From the NCBI RefSeq assembly GCF_022376445.1, contig NW_025955071.1, forward strand, positions 1-64,000: a stretch of 64,000 nucleotides of DNA. The letters run 5' to 3'. Source of the DNA: Fomitopsis serialis (lineage: Eukaryota; Basidiomycota; Agaricomycetes; Polyporales; Fomitopsidaceae). The notes under the pieces are model-generated. The model worked only from the letters and a program-made list of their open reading frames with translations. It was not told the DNA's origin and did no database searches. Positions 46,470 through 56,689 of the stretch are shown here, piece by piece (within the stretch, counting starts at the first letter, position 1; every line of letters starts with the position of its first letter). The position numbers and the translations under genes were made by a program.

Positions 46470-47833
46470 ATGCCTCCGAACAAACGCCCCCCTGCCAAAT
46501 CTGCAACGCAACTGAGTCAAAGTACACCTGCGCACAGTGCAGGATCGTCTAGTACGCCGCATGTCCTCTCCGACGCACCCAAGCTGAAGCCGGCGGGGCT
46601 CCAGCTGCTCGATTGCGTGCTACAAGACCCATAGAGGTACGCGCCCGTGCCGCCTTGGCCTTGGCCCAAGTACAAGCTGTCTCATCCTTATTCTTCGCCT
46701 ATTCCGACAGCATCCTCGTGTCAGCCTCAGCCCGCGCCTCCGTCGAATCATACGACTCTTGACAGCGGTAACGAACAACACGTTCAAGTCGCGGGCCCGT
46801 CCACGATCGACCTTGGCCAGCAACTGAGTCAGACAGGCATCCTCGGCGCGGGTCACTCTGGCTTGGATGACGCGCCGAGAAGCAGGGACGTGCACGTTGA
46901 GACACCGTCAGTACCGCTCCGACCACTCACGTCACTAAAATGGCCCTACGTCCCTGAAGAGTCTGCGTACCCCGACCCGCTCAAACGGGATGACCCAAAA
47001 CCGCTACAGCTTCACCAATATGAAGGCATAGGTAAGGCTCGTTGTATTGCGTGTTCGCTCGTCCGTTCTGTGATTGTCTTCCTCCTTCAACGATCTGTCA
47101 AAAGTGCGACGGCAATCATCTCGCACGTTCAACACAAATGGCGGTCAGATCCGTCTGCACTGTCGATCATCTCTGTCACTGCCAATCCAAGCCCTGTCTT
47201 AGGGACGATCACGTACTCTCCAGTTCGCCTGGCCGCATCGCACTGCGCCCGCCACACACACCCCACCCTACCGGTGTCGACACATCCAGAACGACCATCA
47301 CATCGCATGAGCAGCTGCACAGACAGAGGCAGAACTCTACCTTCGCAGCCGAGACCGACGTGTCAGTGTCTCAGCGGTGCTCCCCCGCGAGTCAGCAGCG
47401 TGCCCCCAGTCCGCTCGCTCGCGCGGTGACTCAGAAACACCACTGCGACACAGCACCTTGGACAGATACATCCCGCCGTCTTCACCGCACCCCCTCCCCT
47501 CCGTAGCCTTCTCTTGCTACCCTCGCTGACCCACTCATCCATCTAGCGACCTCACCCTCCATCCGCCGCACCCTCGCCGCGCACCCCCACCTCCCCACGC
47601 TCCTCCGCCAGATCGACGCCCTCCGCGGGCCCGCGCGCGAGGCGGCGCTCGAGCGCGCCCTCGGTGTTGCCGACCCGAGTCCGAACGACACAAGAGGAGC
47701 GGGAGCGGGACTAGGCGCAGGGCGGGGCGAGGACCGGGAGGACAGGAAGGCGCTGAGGGAGCTCGCGGAGGCGGTGGAGGCGGCGGTGAGGGGCGGACGG
47801 GAGGGGATGTTGGGCTTGGATTGGGGGGATTGA
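46470..47833 (+). CDS. zf-HIT protein, ZNHIT3/Hit1-like (box C/D snoRNP assembly), four exons, about 240 aa
   Basis: The family helps assemble box C/D snoRNPs in the nucleus. Exons: 46470-46551, 46605-46636, 46711-47031 and 47547-47833, all GT-AG. Together they rebuild a HIT finger: CQIC, then CAQC, CSIAC (split by a 53-bp intron in the Tyr codon), a histidine and a final cysteine. A linker with SLKWPYVPEESAYPDPL and RDDPKPLQLHQYEGI follows, and the C-terminal domain reads ATSPSIRRTLAAHPHLPTLL, LRQIDALRGPAREAALERAL and ends GLDWGD. The fourth exon joins in phase only through a 515-bp intron. The ATG at 46470 (MPPNKRPP) is one base out of frame with the finger: a run of six C at 46487-46492 would need seven. 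I regard this as a probable base-count error, but a real frameshift is possible. Confidence 0.85.
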
Positions 47834-48212
47834 CTTGGGATTGGTATTGAATGTCGAGTGTCGGGTGTTGAGTGTGTCTTCGGAGCTGACTTGGAACGCG
47901 AAGTGGTCCGGAGCTTAAGCCAGGCAGCGGTGTTATGTGGGCGGGAGAGTGGGATGGGGCGTACGAATGGAGTGGATCCAAGTGATGCTCGCACCGTGCG
48001 CGGTTGTCTAGATATGAGTGCGGCTTGCGTGGCTGAGCCTCAAGGAGCCGGCGTCGGCGTATGATGCATGATGCATGATGCGGCTCAAGCAAATATCTCG
48101 TCGCGTGTGTGGTATGTATGTGCATATGACGGTCCGACTCCCAGTCTTCCTGAGGCTCCTCGGTCGCAACTCGTCCTCGATCGGCGGTGGCTGACTCGGA
48201 CCGCGACGCGCA

Positions 48213-48229
48213 ACGCGTTATGTACGCGT
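48213..48229. promoter_or_regulatory. paired MluI boxes, site 4
   Basis: ACGCGT TATGT ACGCGT followed by TGTTTGG, with the upstream GATCGGCGGTGGCTG of sites 1 and 2. No intact gene is recognised close by on either side. Confidence 0.45.
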
Positions 48230-48659
48230 TGTTTGGTTCGCGTTCCGTTCCTGGCAAGTATAGACGTTCCTCGTCAGCCGTTGTGAGATGGCTGCGCGCC
48301 CCTGGCGAAACCCTCGCGGTCTGCAATGCTGGGAGATTTAGTCGGATACATGACGGGCTCTCACTCTGATGACAAGAGGCCTGGCTGTCCGCGTACTAGC
48401 GACGATTGCAAAACGCCGTGCGGACAGTTGCAGACTGTAGGACGCGACAAGGACGACCGATGCCGGTGACACAGGTCGGGATATAGACGCAGAATGTTGA
48501 GAATATTGAGAATACTGTGTCGCACTCTCGAGGATGGTGGCACTGGGCGGGCGGTGGGGTCGCATGTAATCCCAACTGCACCTGAAACGGCCCTTCTTGT
48601 ATTCAGACACTCGTGATCGCCCGTGGATCATGGACACAGAGTACTTATCTTACAACCAA

Positions 48660-49790
48660 TTCAGGTCCTGCGTGCGGTAGTACAGCGACATCCCACCGAC
48701 GAGACTGCGCAACATCCAGGCTACACTACCGTGCTTAACGCCATAGCGACTTGCACCATCACGGTGCCACGAAACCTTGAGCGACATGGCGAGCATCATA
48801 AATCGCGCTTGATGTCGTACCTCAGACTCTTCAGAATCCCACAATATCTCGAACGCGTGGCACTGCGACTTCAATCGATTTGTATCGCTGGGATGCTGCG
48901 AATACAGTCACTCGTATTGAATATGTCGCCTCACCTGCTCTCCGGAGCACTTGTCAGCCTGCCCATCGCGGCCCGTCTTCGATGTTGCCTCCAAGTTTGC
49001 TAACACTTTATAACACATTGGGGTAGACGGTAGCGACAATCATCCAGCGGTTGATCATGTAAAGTGATACTGATCGCGTGCTCACCAGCCTTTCATTACA
49101 GGTACCGCTTGAGATCAGTGTGGAGGACCAAGGAGCCTCCGTCGCCCGAATACGCATATACCAGTCTCGATAACGCTGGTCGGACAATTCCCTGTCTATG
49201 TATGACTTCCTTGACATCCAGGGAAGAAGACAGGGGAGCTCACAGCGGCGGGATCTCCTGCGAGAGCGGAAGCCTGTCAATCGAGATGTCCACAGTGGTC
49301 AGCATGCTGGTCGAGGACCTTTGCCCAGAGGGTGTTCTATTATTCGCGCCATTAGACAGCTATGTGTTCATAAGCGGAGAGGCAAGTCGCATCTGTATGA
49401 TTGAGCTCTCGAATTCGGACATGGTCGTTGCAGGTCTTCACGGTTTCGATGGAGAGCGAACGGTTGCATGAGGTCGAAGCGACGGTGTTCTTGGACGAGA
49501 ACCCGCATCCCATGAATCGAAACGAAGGGGGCATATGCAACCAGCATAATGAGGCATTCTCGTATTGTATTTCGATCACGTTCCAAGGCAGATTCATTGA
49601 ACGTTCCATGTGCGGCACTGAGCTCCGGACGTCCTCTTCAGCGGACGTCAGATTTGCACAAATGTGCGCACTAAGCGGATTTGTGGTGGAGAGTATCTGT
49701 CTGTCGACTATGGGCTGGATTAGCGGCCAGCCATGCAGTAACGATACCACGTACCTCGCCAATGCCTTGCGCATAGACACACCTGTATAT
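48660..49790 (-). pseudogene. possible decayed L-family gene (L5)
   Basis: On the minus strand near 48800-48870 a frame reads CHAFEILWDSEESE and MMLAMSLKVS. This resembles the TAFEEAWEVVK … NLAMAKSMS segment of L2. Near 49275 another frame reads RLPLSQEIP, like VLPLSQSE of L1 and L3. Spacing and order fit an L gene, but the frames are interrupted and no first exon is recognisable. Low confidence. Confidence 0.25.
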
Positions 49791-50019
49791 GAGTCTATTA
49801 GACACTAAGGGCAAGCAGTGAAGCACACCGAGTGAAGACTGATACAATTAAGGTATGGTACAGGTTGCCCGGCATCTCGCGAGTGGGTTGGCGCCCAAGT
49901 ACAAAGGACCAGCCACAGTCGCGTTCCCCCAGTTTCACTTCCCTCTTCGCACCTGCATTACCCCGCCCTCAACATTGCGCACAATCATCCATATCCTGGC
50001 TTCATATCGTCATTATACA

Positions 50020-51090
50020 ATGCCGACAACGATCTATCCCGATCGCGAATGCACCCACCTGCCAGATATGATACCCACCGACAACGCCACTGCGAAGACA
50101 CGCACCCTACACTCTTCCGACGCGATGTCGCAGCAGCGCATCGATGAGACGCAGGACCCCTCCTGTTGCGTTGACGTGCCTTACATACACGACGTGAAGG
50201 CTCGACACCAGCGCACTTCATCTTCCGGGACCTCATCCAACGCGAGCTCCTGGAGTACGCAGACATTTACGACAGCCGACAGCCATGCCAAAGTGGTAAG
50301 TGAAATGACCACCTGGAGTAGTAAATGCATGTGTACTCACGGATATTGTACGATAGCTGGTCCCCCTTCAGGACCGGAACTGCAATACCCTGGCGAACCA
50401 TCGTCGTCCCGAAGCGCCACCGACCTTCCTTGGAGGGGCCTTCCTCAACCCAGTCTGGGTCAATACTCCTCGTGTCGGCCTCGGCCATGTCGACCGCCCA
50501 CACACCCACATGCTCGAGCCCTTCCGGGTTCCAAGGGGTGCGATTCTCAATCCCGTATGGGTCGACACCCCCGGTGTCGGACGAGGGAACGTGTCCGGTG
50601 CCCGCGCGGACCTCGAGCCTTTCAGGCCCAGCCTTGCCGAGGGTGCGCCATGGCCGAAGTGCCTCAGCCGCCAGAGGCAGGCGACCGCAGCCCCGCTGGA
50701 GCGTCCCCCGAAGTCTCCTGTGTACGATTATGGGGGGCCTCCGACGACCTCGACTGGGCTGTCGCGCTCAGCACCTACGACCGCCTCGATATCGAGGAGA
50801 CGAAGCATGCCGTTGACTTCCTGTCCCTGTGGAAGAGGAAGTCGGAGAGCTTAGCCAGACGGTACGAGGTGCAGTATCGGAAGGCGATGAACGTGGTCGA
50901 AAGAGCTGGGGAGGTGTTGCTGGAGGAGATACGGATGGAGGATGCCCCGAGTTTGCTGCTCGCACCGTTGGAGGAAGACACGTCAGCCGAAGTTGCCGAC
51001 AACTCCTGGCCTGATGACCTCCAGACGCCGTCGAAGTTGGACAGCATCATGCCTAACCTCGTCGGATTAGGCGAACACTTCGAGGATTGA
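50020..51090 (+). CDS. G2-related protein, single dispersed copy (two exons), one homopolymer frameshift
   Basis: Unknown function. Exon 1 (50020-50295, 92 codons) ends SSNASSWSTQTFTTADSHAKV before GTAAGT, the family signature. The 61-bp intron is phase 0. Exon 2 (50357-51090) carries two copies of the GA(F/I)LNPVWVNTP motif and LEPFR. The frame then must shift by one base at a run of six G (50732-50737) to continue into DDLDWAVALSTYDRLDIEE, DFLSLWKRKSESLARRYE, APSLLLAPLEED and the MPNLVGLGEHFED end. With seven G the exon would be in phase and the protein about 336 residues. It lies on the opposite strand from the other G2 genes and outside the blocks. Confidence 0.6.
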   Translation: MPTTIYPDRECTHLPDMIPTDNATAKTRTLHSSDAMSQQRIDETQDPSCCVDVPYIHDVKARHQRTSSSGTSSNASSWSTQTFTTADSHAKVVSEMTTWSSKCMCTHGYCTIAGPPSGPELQYPGEPSSSRSATDLPWRGLPQPSLGQYSSCRPRPCRPPTHPHARALPGSKGCDSQSRMGRHPRCRTRERVRCPRGPRAFQAQPCRGCAMAEVPQPPEAGDRSPAGASPEVSCVRLWGASDDLDWAVALSTYDRLDIEETKHAVDFLSLWKRKSESLARRYEVQYRKAMNVVERAGEVLLEEIRMEDAPSLLLAPLEEDTSAEVADNSWPDDLQTPSKLDSIMPNLVGLGEHFED

Positions 51091-51099
51091 AGGGACGTT

Positions 51100-52300
51100 G
51101 GGGGGAGGGGGAGTGAACATACGGTGACCATCGAAGAGATGCAACGCAAGGTCGTGGCTATGTTGGCCACCGAGAGGTGTATAAAGGAATGAGGAGATGG
51201 TTTTCAGCGATGTGTGTATCGGACAGCCTTGTATTTGTTTCGTGATAGCGGCTACCTGTGACACAAACCAGCGCGCTCTCGACAGCTCCGTTCGCATGTT
51301 CGTGAATATCTGACTAGCCGCGTAAGCGCCTATGTTTGAAAGGTCGGCAACAGCGCGACGCACCTGTGAGCTTCTGCCCTCATCAATAACGAGACACAAC
51401 GAAGGCATCACTTCCTGCAGCACTTAAGTCAATGCGTTCAACACAGGAACAGGCGAGTGAGCTTACCGATCGTCTATTTCATCTGAGTAGCGGAGTCGAA
51501 CGCTCACCACTTTCATCCTAACTCCGAGTATCGGCGGTGACCCTTGGAATCGACAAAGTACGAAGGCCGCCTGTTATAAGGTTGCGCAAGGACAACGGAC
51601 ACCGCAGAAGCGGACAGCCATTCGGTGAGATTAATGGTCATTAACCTCAGGAACAGGATCTATGCTTACCAGGAGTTCATACACGCGGCAGTATACAGCG
51701 ATAGGCTAGCAGAGTACGCAATGACGGATCGCGCGAACATGCTGGATTCCTCGTTGTAGTCCATCCGCGGCATGTTCAACACGAGAAGCCACCTTCAGAT
51801 TGACGATAGCACGCGCCTACGGTCCTTAAAGAGTGCATCTGGTGCAGAGGAGCTGCTCCCCCTTAATCCTGGAATGCAACGTATCTCCGGTGTAAAGAAC
51901 GAAGGTACAACGACTGTGCGAGCGGGTACTGTAGACTGACAGACGCAAAACGTCATTCAGAGGTACTGGCTGATGGTGTTGACGAACACCCACCTAAACT
52001 TGCAATGCATACTTGAATGATCTTTCGTGGTTATCCGTGAAGAACGAGGGAATGACTTGAAGTACAAGTTTGGTTCCTATACGGCTGTACCAACGCTCGA
52101 GCACAGTCGCGTTACAATACGCTAAGCTCGCCACAGGCCGGTGTGGCTTGGGCCACCATCGCGTAAGCGCTCAGCATAAAGGCCGCCACCGACCTGAACT
52201 CGACTTGCACATTCTTGTCTTTGTCCCCCACGACAACAACGAAGCGAAGCCCCTCAAACCCTATACAAACCCTACAAAAACCTCGCCGATCACTCATCAG
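51100..52300. other. unassigned intergenic region
   Basis: I see no conserved frame, RNA gene or repeat here. Short frames on the minus strand (51067-51423) overlap the end of the preceding gene and are probably chance. Confidence 0.25.
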
Positions 52301-52306
52301 CTTACA

Positions 52307-53700
52307 ATGCGCGCGACATACTTGCTCTCACTTACCAAACGCGACGCGAAGGGGAAGGGGAAGGGGAATCTGAATCCCGCGAATGTGGCGTACGCTCAAC
52401 CAACCACTGCCCCGCATGCAATTGGTGGACCATCCTACGCCGACGCATATACGAGCAGCCCGGAGAGCCTCGTATGGGCTGACGAAGCCAGACGCGTCGC
52501 TGTTGAAGGCAACGCCACTCCTCTCGATGTGGCCGCAGCGTCCTCGCGCAAGTACTCGCGTACGCGACGCGTCCCCGACTACAGCATGATGCCATACATG
52601 ACTCCACAAGAGATGGTTATGGAGTTGTGGAAGCCCAGCATCGCCATCGTAGAGCCGATCGTCTTCGCGGCGCCACGCCCGACGCGGCCTCCGAAGGTCG
52701 ACAGGGCAAATATATCCGCCGTCGTTGATCACGACTGGGAAGTCTGGAGAGGTGGTGTGCGTCTGCAACACACAAAACAAAGTACGGTAAACGACGACCA
52801 CCCGGTGAGTGACCATGTGCAACCGTACTAGGTTTTGTGCTTACCTTGGATATGCGACGTGACTATGTGCAGGTGGATAGCGAGTACGCTTCCTGGCCAC
52901 CCTTCCTACCACACCGTTGCGAGACGGCACAATCGACACACGAGATGTCTTCGGGGCTTGCGGGTCGAGGCACGGGCACTCTGACGCTCCAGAGCCTCGT
53001 CACTGACGACCTGGGTTCAGAGCCCGTCGATGCCAATGAAGGGTCCAATGTAGGCGTCCTGTCGGAGGGATCAGACTCATCCTCCGATACGGCAAGCAGC
53101 TTTGGCCGCGACGATGGATTCTGTGTCCAAGGAAGAGAGGATTGGGCATACGGGCTCGCCACTGTCGAGCCAATTGTGATGAAGACTGCAGACGGCCCGT
53201 TGCGCGAATGCGACTGGATCGACTGCCCGTTCTGTCCTTCTTCGGTCGGTGAGGCAATCTTCTCGGAAGGGGATGCCAACAGCCTCACAGGCCGCGCGCA
53301 TTAAGGCAACTCGAAGGGGTCGCCCAAGGAGAGCGGGTCGCGAGCACGGGCGTCCGGACGCTCTCGACGTCGGGCTGGCTCATCGTCTTCAGGCAAGAAG
53401 AGGGCCTCGGCAAAGACTCGTCACGTCGAGACAGGCTGCATCCCAGCGAGAGAGAAAGGGACTCGAGCGTTACCCTCCACGAAAGACATCTCCAGTTGCC
53501 CGCGACCTTGCGACTGGATCGATTGTCTGATCTGCGAGCAGGCTGAGTCCGCGTCGACCACGGCGCGGCGCGAGAATGCTGGGCAATGCTCGGCCGGAGA
53601 GAGTACAAGTCGCAAGCCGTCGCACCGCAAGACCAGGAGAAACGGAGGCGGGGAGTTCCATCGGGTTGCCGTCATGTTGGGCCTGGTGCCCGAGCTATGA
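52307..53700 (+). CDS. gene M: protein with duplicated CDWIDC motif (three exons, 422 aa)
   Basis: I do not recognise the family. Exons: 52307-52804, 52873-53248 and 53306-53700, which is 423 codons in phase. Exon 1 ends RLQHTKQSTVNDDHP before GTGAGT, similar in style to the G2/H exon 1 ends. Exon 2 would stop at a TAA (53302-53304), but a 57-bp intron with donor GTGAGG and acceptor TTAAG removes it and opens a further 131 codons. Support for that intron: exon 2 ends with CDWIDCPFC and exon 3 contains CDWIDCLIC, so the motif (Cys-4-Cys-2-Cys) is duplicated. A second internal echo is IVEPIVFAAP in exon 1 and TVEPIVMKTA in exon 2. Exon 3 is otherwise basic and Ser/Arg-rich. More open sequence (53776-54044, one TGA inside) follows and may be further exons. 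Confidence 0.6.
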
Positions 53701-53775
53701 CTGCGATACGTCCGCTCAGGGGGATCGGATTTTTCTATCTAGTTGATGTTCTCACCTGTACTTGTAGAGTAGGCT

Positions 53776-54045
53776 GCCGTCAAAGAGAACAGCCCAATCC
53801 TTGGATCGTCGTCTGAGCAGTCGGTCATGATACAGTCGCAAGTGCCAGCAGCGGCCGAACAGCCACCGTCATCATGAAATAGTAAGTTGAGTCGCAAGCG
53901 CTGTGGTGTTGCTAGTGGGGTCGACCAGCTCGGCGAGGGCAAAGATGTCAGGACTCAGGGCGATTTTTGCAAGGAGAAAGACACGACGAAGACAGGTGCA
54001 GTCACTGAGTCAGTGAAGGACGACGTATCTTCTTCCGGTTATTAG
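53776..54045 (+). other. open stretch downstream of gene M
   Basis: A frame AVKENSPILGSSSEQSV… is open except for one TGA near 53868, then continues to a TAG at about 54044 (…KDDVSSSGY). A GTAAGT sequence lies close to the TGA, so the stop may be inside a small intron. It could be the 3' part of gene M or a separate remnant; I cannot decide. Confidence 0.25.
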
Positions 54046-54710
54046 GGGCAGCACGGGCCGATGTATTGATGCTCGATTGAAGCTTCAAAAAATGTATTGC
54101 GTGTCTCTTACCGTGGCATACAGAGCTAAGACTACTTAATGGTGTGGCTTAGTAAGTTCAACTTGAGTGCGGTGTTCATTGATCTTCCTCTCCTCATCTC
54201 AGACCACGCCGTTCAACGGCCACGATGCATGGTTGAATGTCGCCTAACTGCATGCCTTGTGCGGACTCCGTGTGTAGCATCGATATGGCCCTCAAGGAGG
54301 ACTCTGAGTCTTAAGGAACCACACGGGTCGTTGCAGCTTGCGCGTGGCGGAAACGGCGGGTTCCACCTCCACGTGGCGGGGATGATCGCCACTCGTAGTC
54401 TCAGATTCTGCCACGCCAAAATCATACTGACGCATATTGTTTCAGAATCAGTCCACTGTTACAGTGCCAAAATGTCGAAAACTCTGGCAAGAACTCGTCT
54501 GGGCTCATTTCGTTCAGCCGTACACAAACTCAGGACGTTGAAGTATCATCCCTCAGCTGCGCGACCTCACGACGTCAGAGCAATACAGGCCATATTACGA
54601 GGAAACGGCTATCCTAGAGCATGGAACAGAGCGACCCGGTGGTCCTATGTAATTTTGCTGGCTCAGCCTGGCTGTGAGCCGGCAGTGCGGTTAGTCGCAC
54701 GTGCCTCCGC

Positions 54711-54719
54711 GTATATAGA
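54711..54719 (+). promoter_or_regulatory. TATA box of the chitinase gene
   Basis: GTATATAGA lies about 105 bp upstream of the ATG at 54821, with a pyrimidine-rich leader (CTCCTCGAGCCTCCC) between them. Confidence 0.55.
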
Positions 54720-54820
54720 CTGTCGCAGACGAAGGTGACGGTCTTCGCCTACGACCACACTCACGTCGTGTTCGGCTCCTCGAGCCTCCCTGTTGTGATC
54801 CCGTCCACTCGTTTACGACG

Positions 54821-56688
54821 ATGACCATGCTGTCTTTCCTCTCTCTGGGCTTGCTCGCGCTTCCTGCAGTCCATGCAACAGGTTCCCCTTTCCACGCTCG
54901 GGATGCTTCAACCGATTCTGCAAACTCAACAAACTCGACCGTCGACATGGTCGCGGCGGCGTGGTATACCGGGTGGCACTCCGACACCCTCACGCTGGGC
55001 AACGTAAGCTGGGACAAGTACACCCACCTTGTGTATTCCTTCGCGTGAGTGCTTTACCTCCTGGGTGATCTGCGTCATGGAGAATCAGCGGCAACTGCAT
55101 CATTGTTATTGGTACCGCGGCGCGGACACATTTCATAGAACTAGACGAATGGGGACACGACGTTCAGCCGTGTTCTCCCACCTATTTGGTGTTGTTTCAA
55201 CCACACGCATTCCGCCACACTCCCGTAACAATTCTTTCCATTCTGTTTAGTCCCAAGTCGCCAAGTTACACGCAGCCGTGTTTAGTAGCATGACGATGCG
55301 GATTGCAAAAGTGACCTTCGCATAATACGACAGAACGAGGAACGTACGTTGGCTCAGGGTGGCGTGGCTGGCCTTTCCTCCTCTTTGACAATATGGGATT
55401 TCTTACTCGATCATCTCAACTAACAGCCCATTTTTACTTTATCAGTGCAACAGAACCCTCAGCGAACGTCTCTCTTGACGGCTCCGACCCCGAGCTTCTC
55501 CCCCAGTTTGTGTCCATGGCCCACGATAACGTACGTACACGTAACTCCGTCCTTGAGACGCATCGTTGAACACCGTCAATATACAGGCCGTGAAGGCCAT
55601 GGTGTCTGTCGGCGGCTGGGGTGGTTCCACCCACTTCTCAGACAACATGGCAACGCCAGACAACATCACCAACTTCGTTCAATCTATCGCCAGCTTCGCG
55701 ACGCAATACGACCTGGATGGTATCGACTTCGAGTGTGTACTTACTTCACTTGTCTCGTTGGCTACCTGACTAACAATCTACTAGCTGGGAATACCCCGGC
55801 AAGCAGGGTATCGGTTGCAACGTCGTCTCTGAGAACGACACAGACAACTTTCTTTCCTTCCTGCAGGCGTTCCGTCAGGAGATGGGCTCGAAGTTCATCA
55901 TGACCGCCTCCGTCCCCGTCGTGCCCTGGACCGGCTCGAACGGCAGCTCCGTCAGCAACGTCTCGGACTTCGCCACCGTCCTCGACTGGGTAAACGTGAT
56001 GAACTACGACGTGCACGGCAGCTGGGACTCCACCGTAGGCCCGAACGCACCGCTGAACGACACCTGCGCGAACAGTACGACCGCGGTGGGCAGTGCGGTG
56101 AGTGCGCTCGCCGCGTGGAGCGCCGCGGGTATGCCAGCGCACCAGATCGTGCTCGGCGTCGCGGGCTACGGCCACTCGTACGCTGTCGAGCCCTCCGCCG
56201 CCGTCGCCCAGAACGGCACGCTCAACATGTACCCCGCGTTCAACACGTCCGAGCAGCCGCTCGGCGACGCGTGGGACAACGCGACGAACACCGACGTCTG
56301 CGGCGTCGTCTCCGGACCTTCGGGCGTTATGGACTTCTGGGGCCTCATCGAAGGGGGCTACCTCAATCCGAACGGCTCCGTTGCTGACGGCATCATCTAC
56401 ATCTTCGACGGGTGCAGCCAGACGGTGCGTACATCCCATCCCTCGCTAGGGCTGAAGGGAGCGACTGACTGATGGGTCGACGTGTAGCCATTTGTGTACG
56501 ACGAGTGCTCCCAGGTGATGGTCTCGTTCGACGACGCGGACTCGTTCGGAGCCAAGGGCAGCTTCATCGCGGACAGCAACCTGCGCGGCTTCGCGATGTG
56601 GGAGGCGGGCAGCGACTACAACGACATCCTTCTCGACTCGATCCGCGCCGCCGCCGGCTTCCCCGACGACGAGGACGATGACTGCTGA
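54821..56688 (+). CDS. secreted GH18 chitinase (five exons, 431 aa)
   Basis: Glycoside hydrolase family 18 enzyme that cleaves chitin outside the cell, in wall remodelling or feeding. Exons: 54821-55044, 55446-55530, 55587-55732, 55785-56424 and 56488-56688, in phase throughout. A signal peptide (LSFLSLGLLALPAVHA) starts the protein. The substrate motif appears as KAMVSVGGWGG, and the catalytic motif is DGIDFDWEYPG with catalytic Glu at about residue 154. The third intron splits an Asp codon of this motif (GA/C), so only the GTGTGT donor at 55733 gives the canonical sequence. MNYDVHGSWD and the C-terminal GFAMWEAGSDYND are further GH18 signatures. Many N-X-S/T sites fit a secreted protein. 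The first intron is 401 bp, the others 52-63 bp. No chitin-binding module is seen. Confidence 0.95.
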
Positions 56689-56689
56689 G

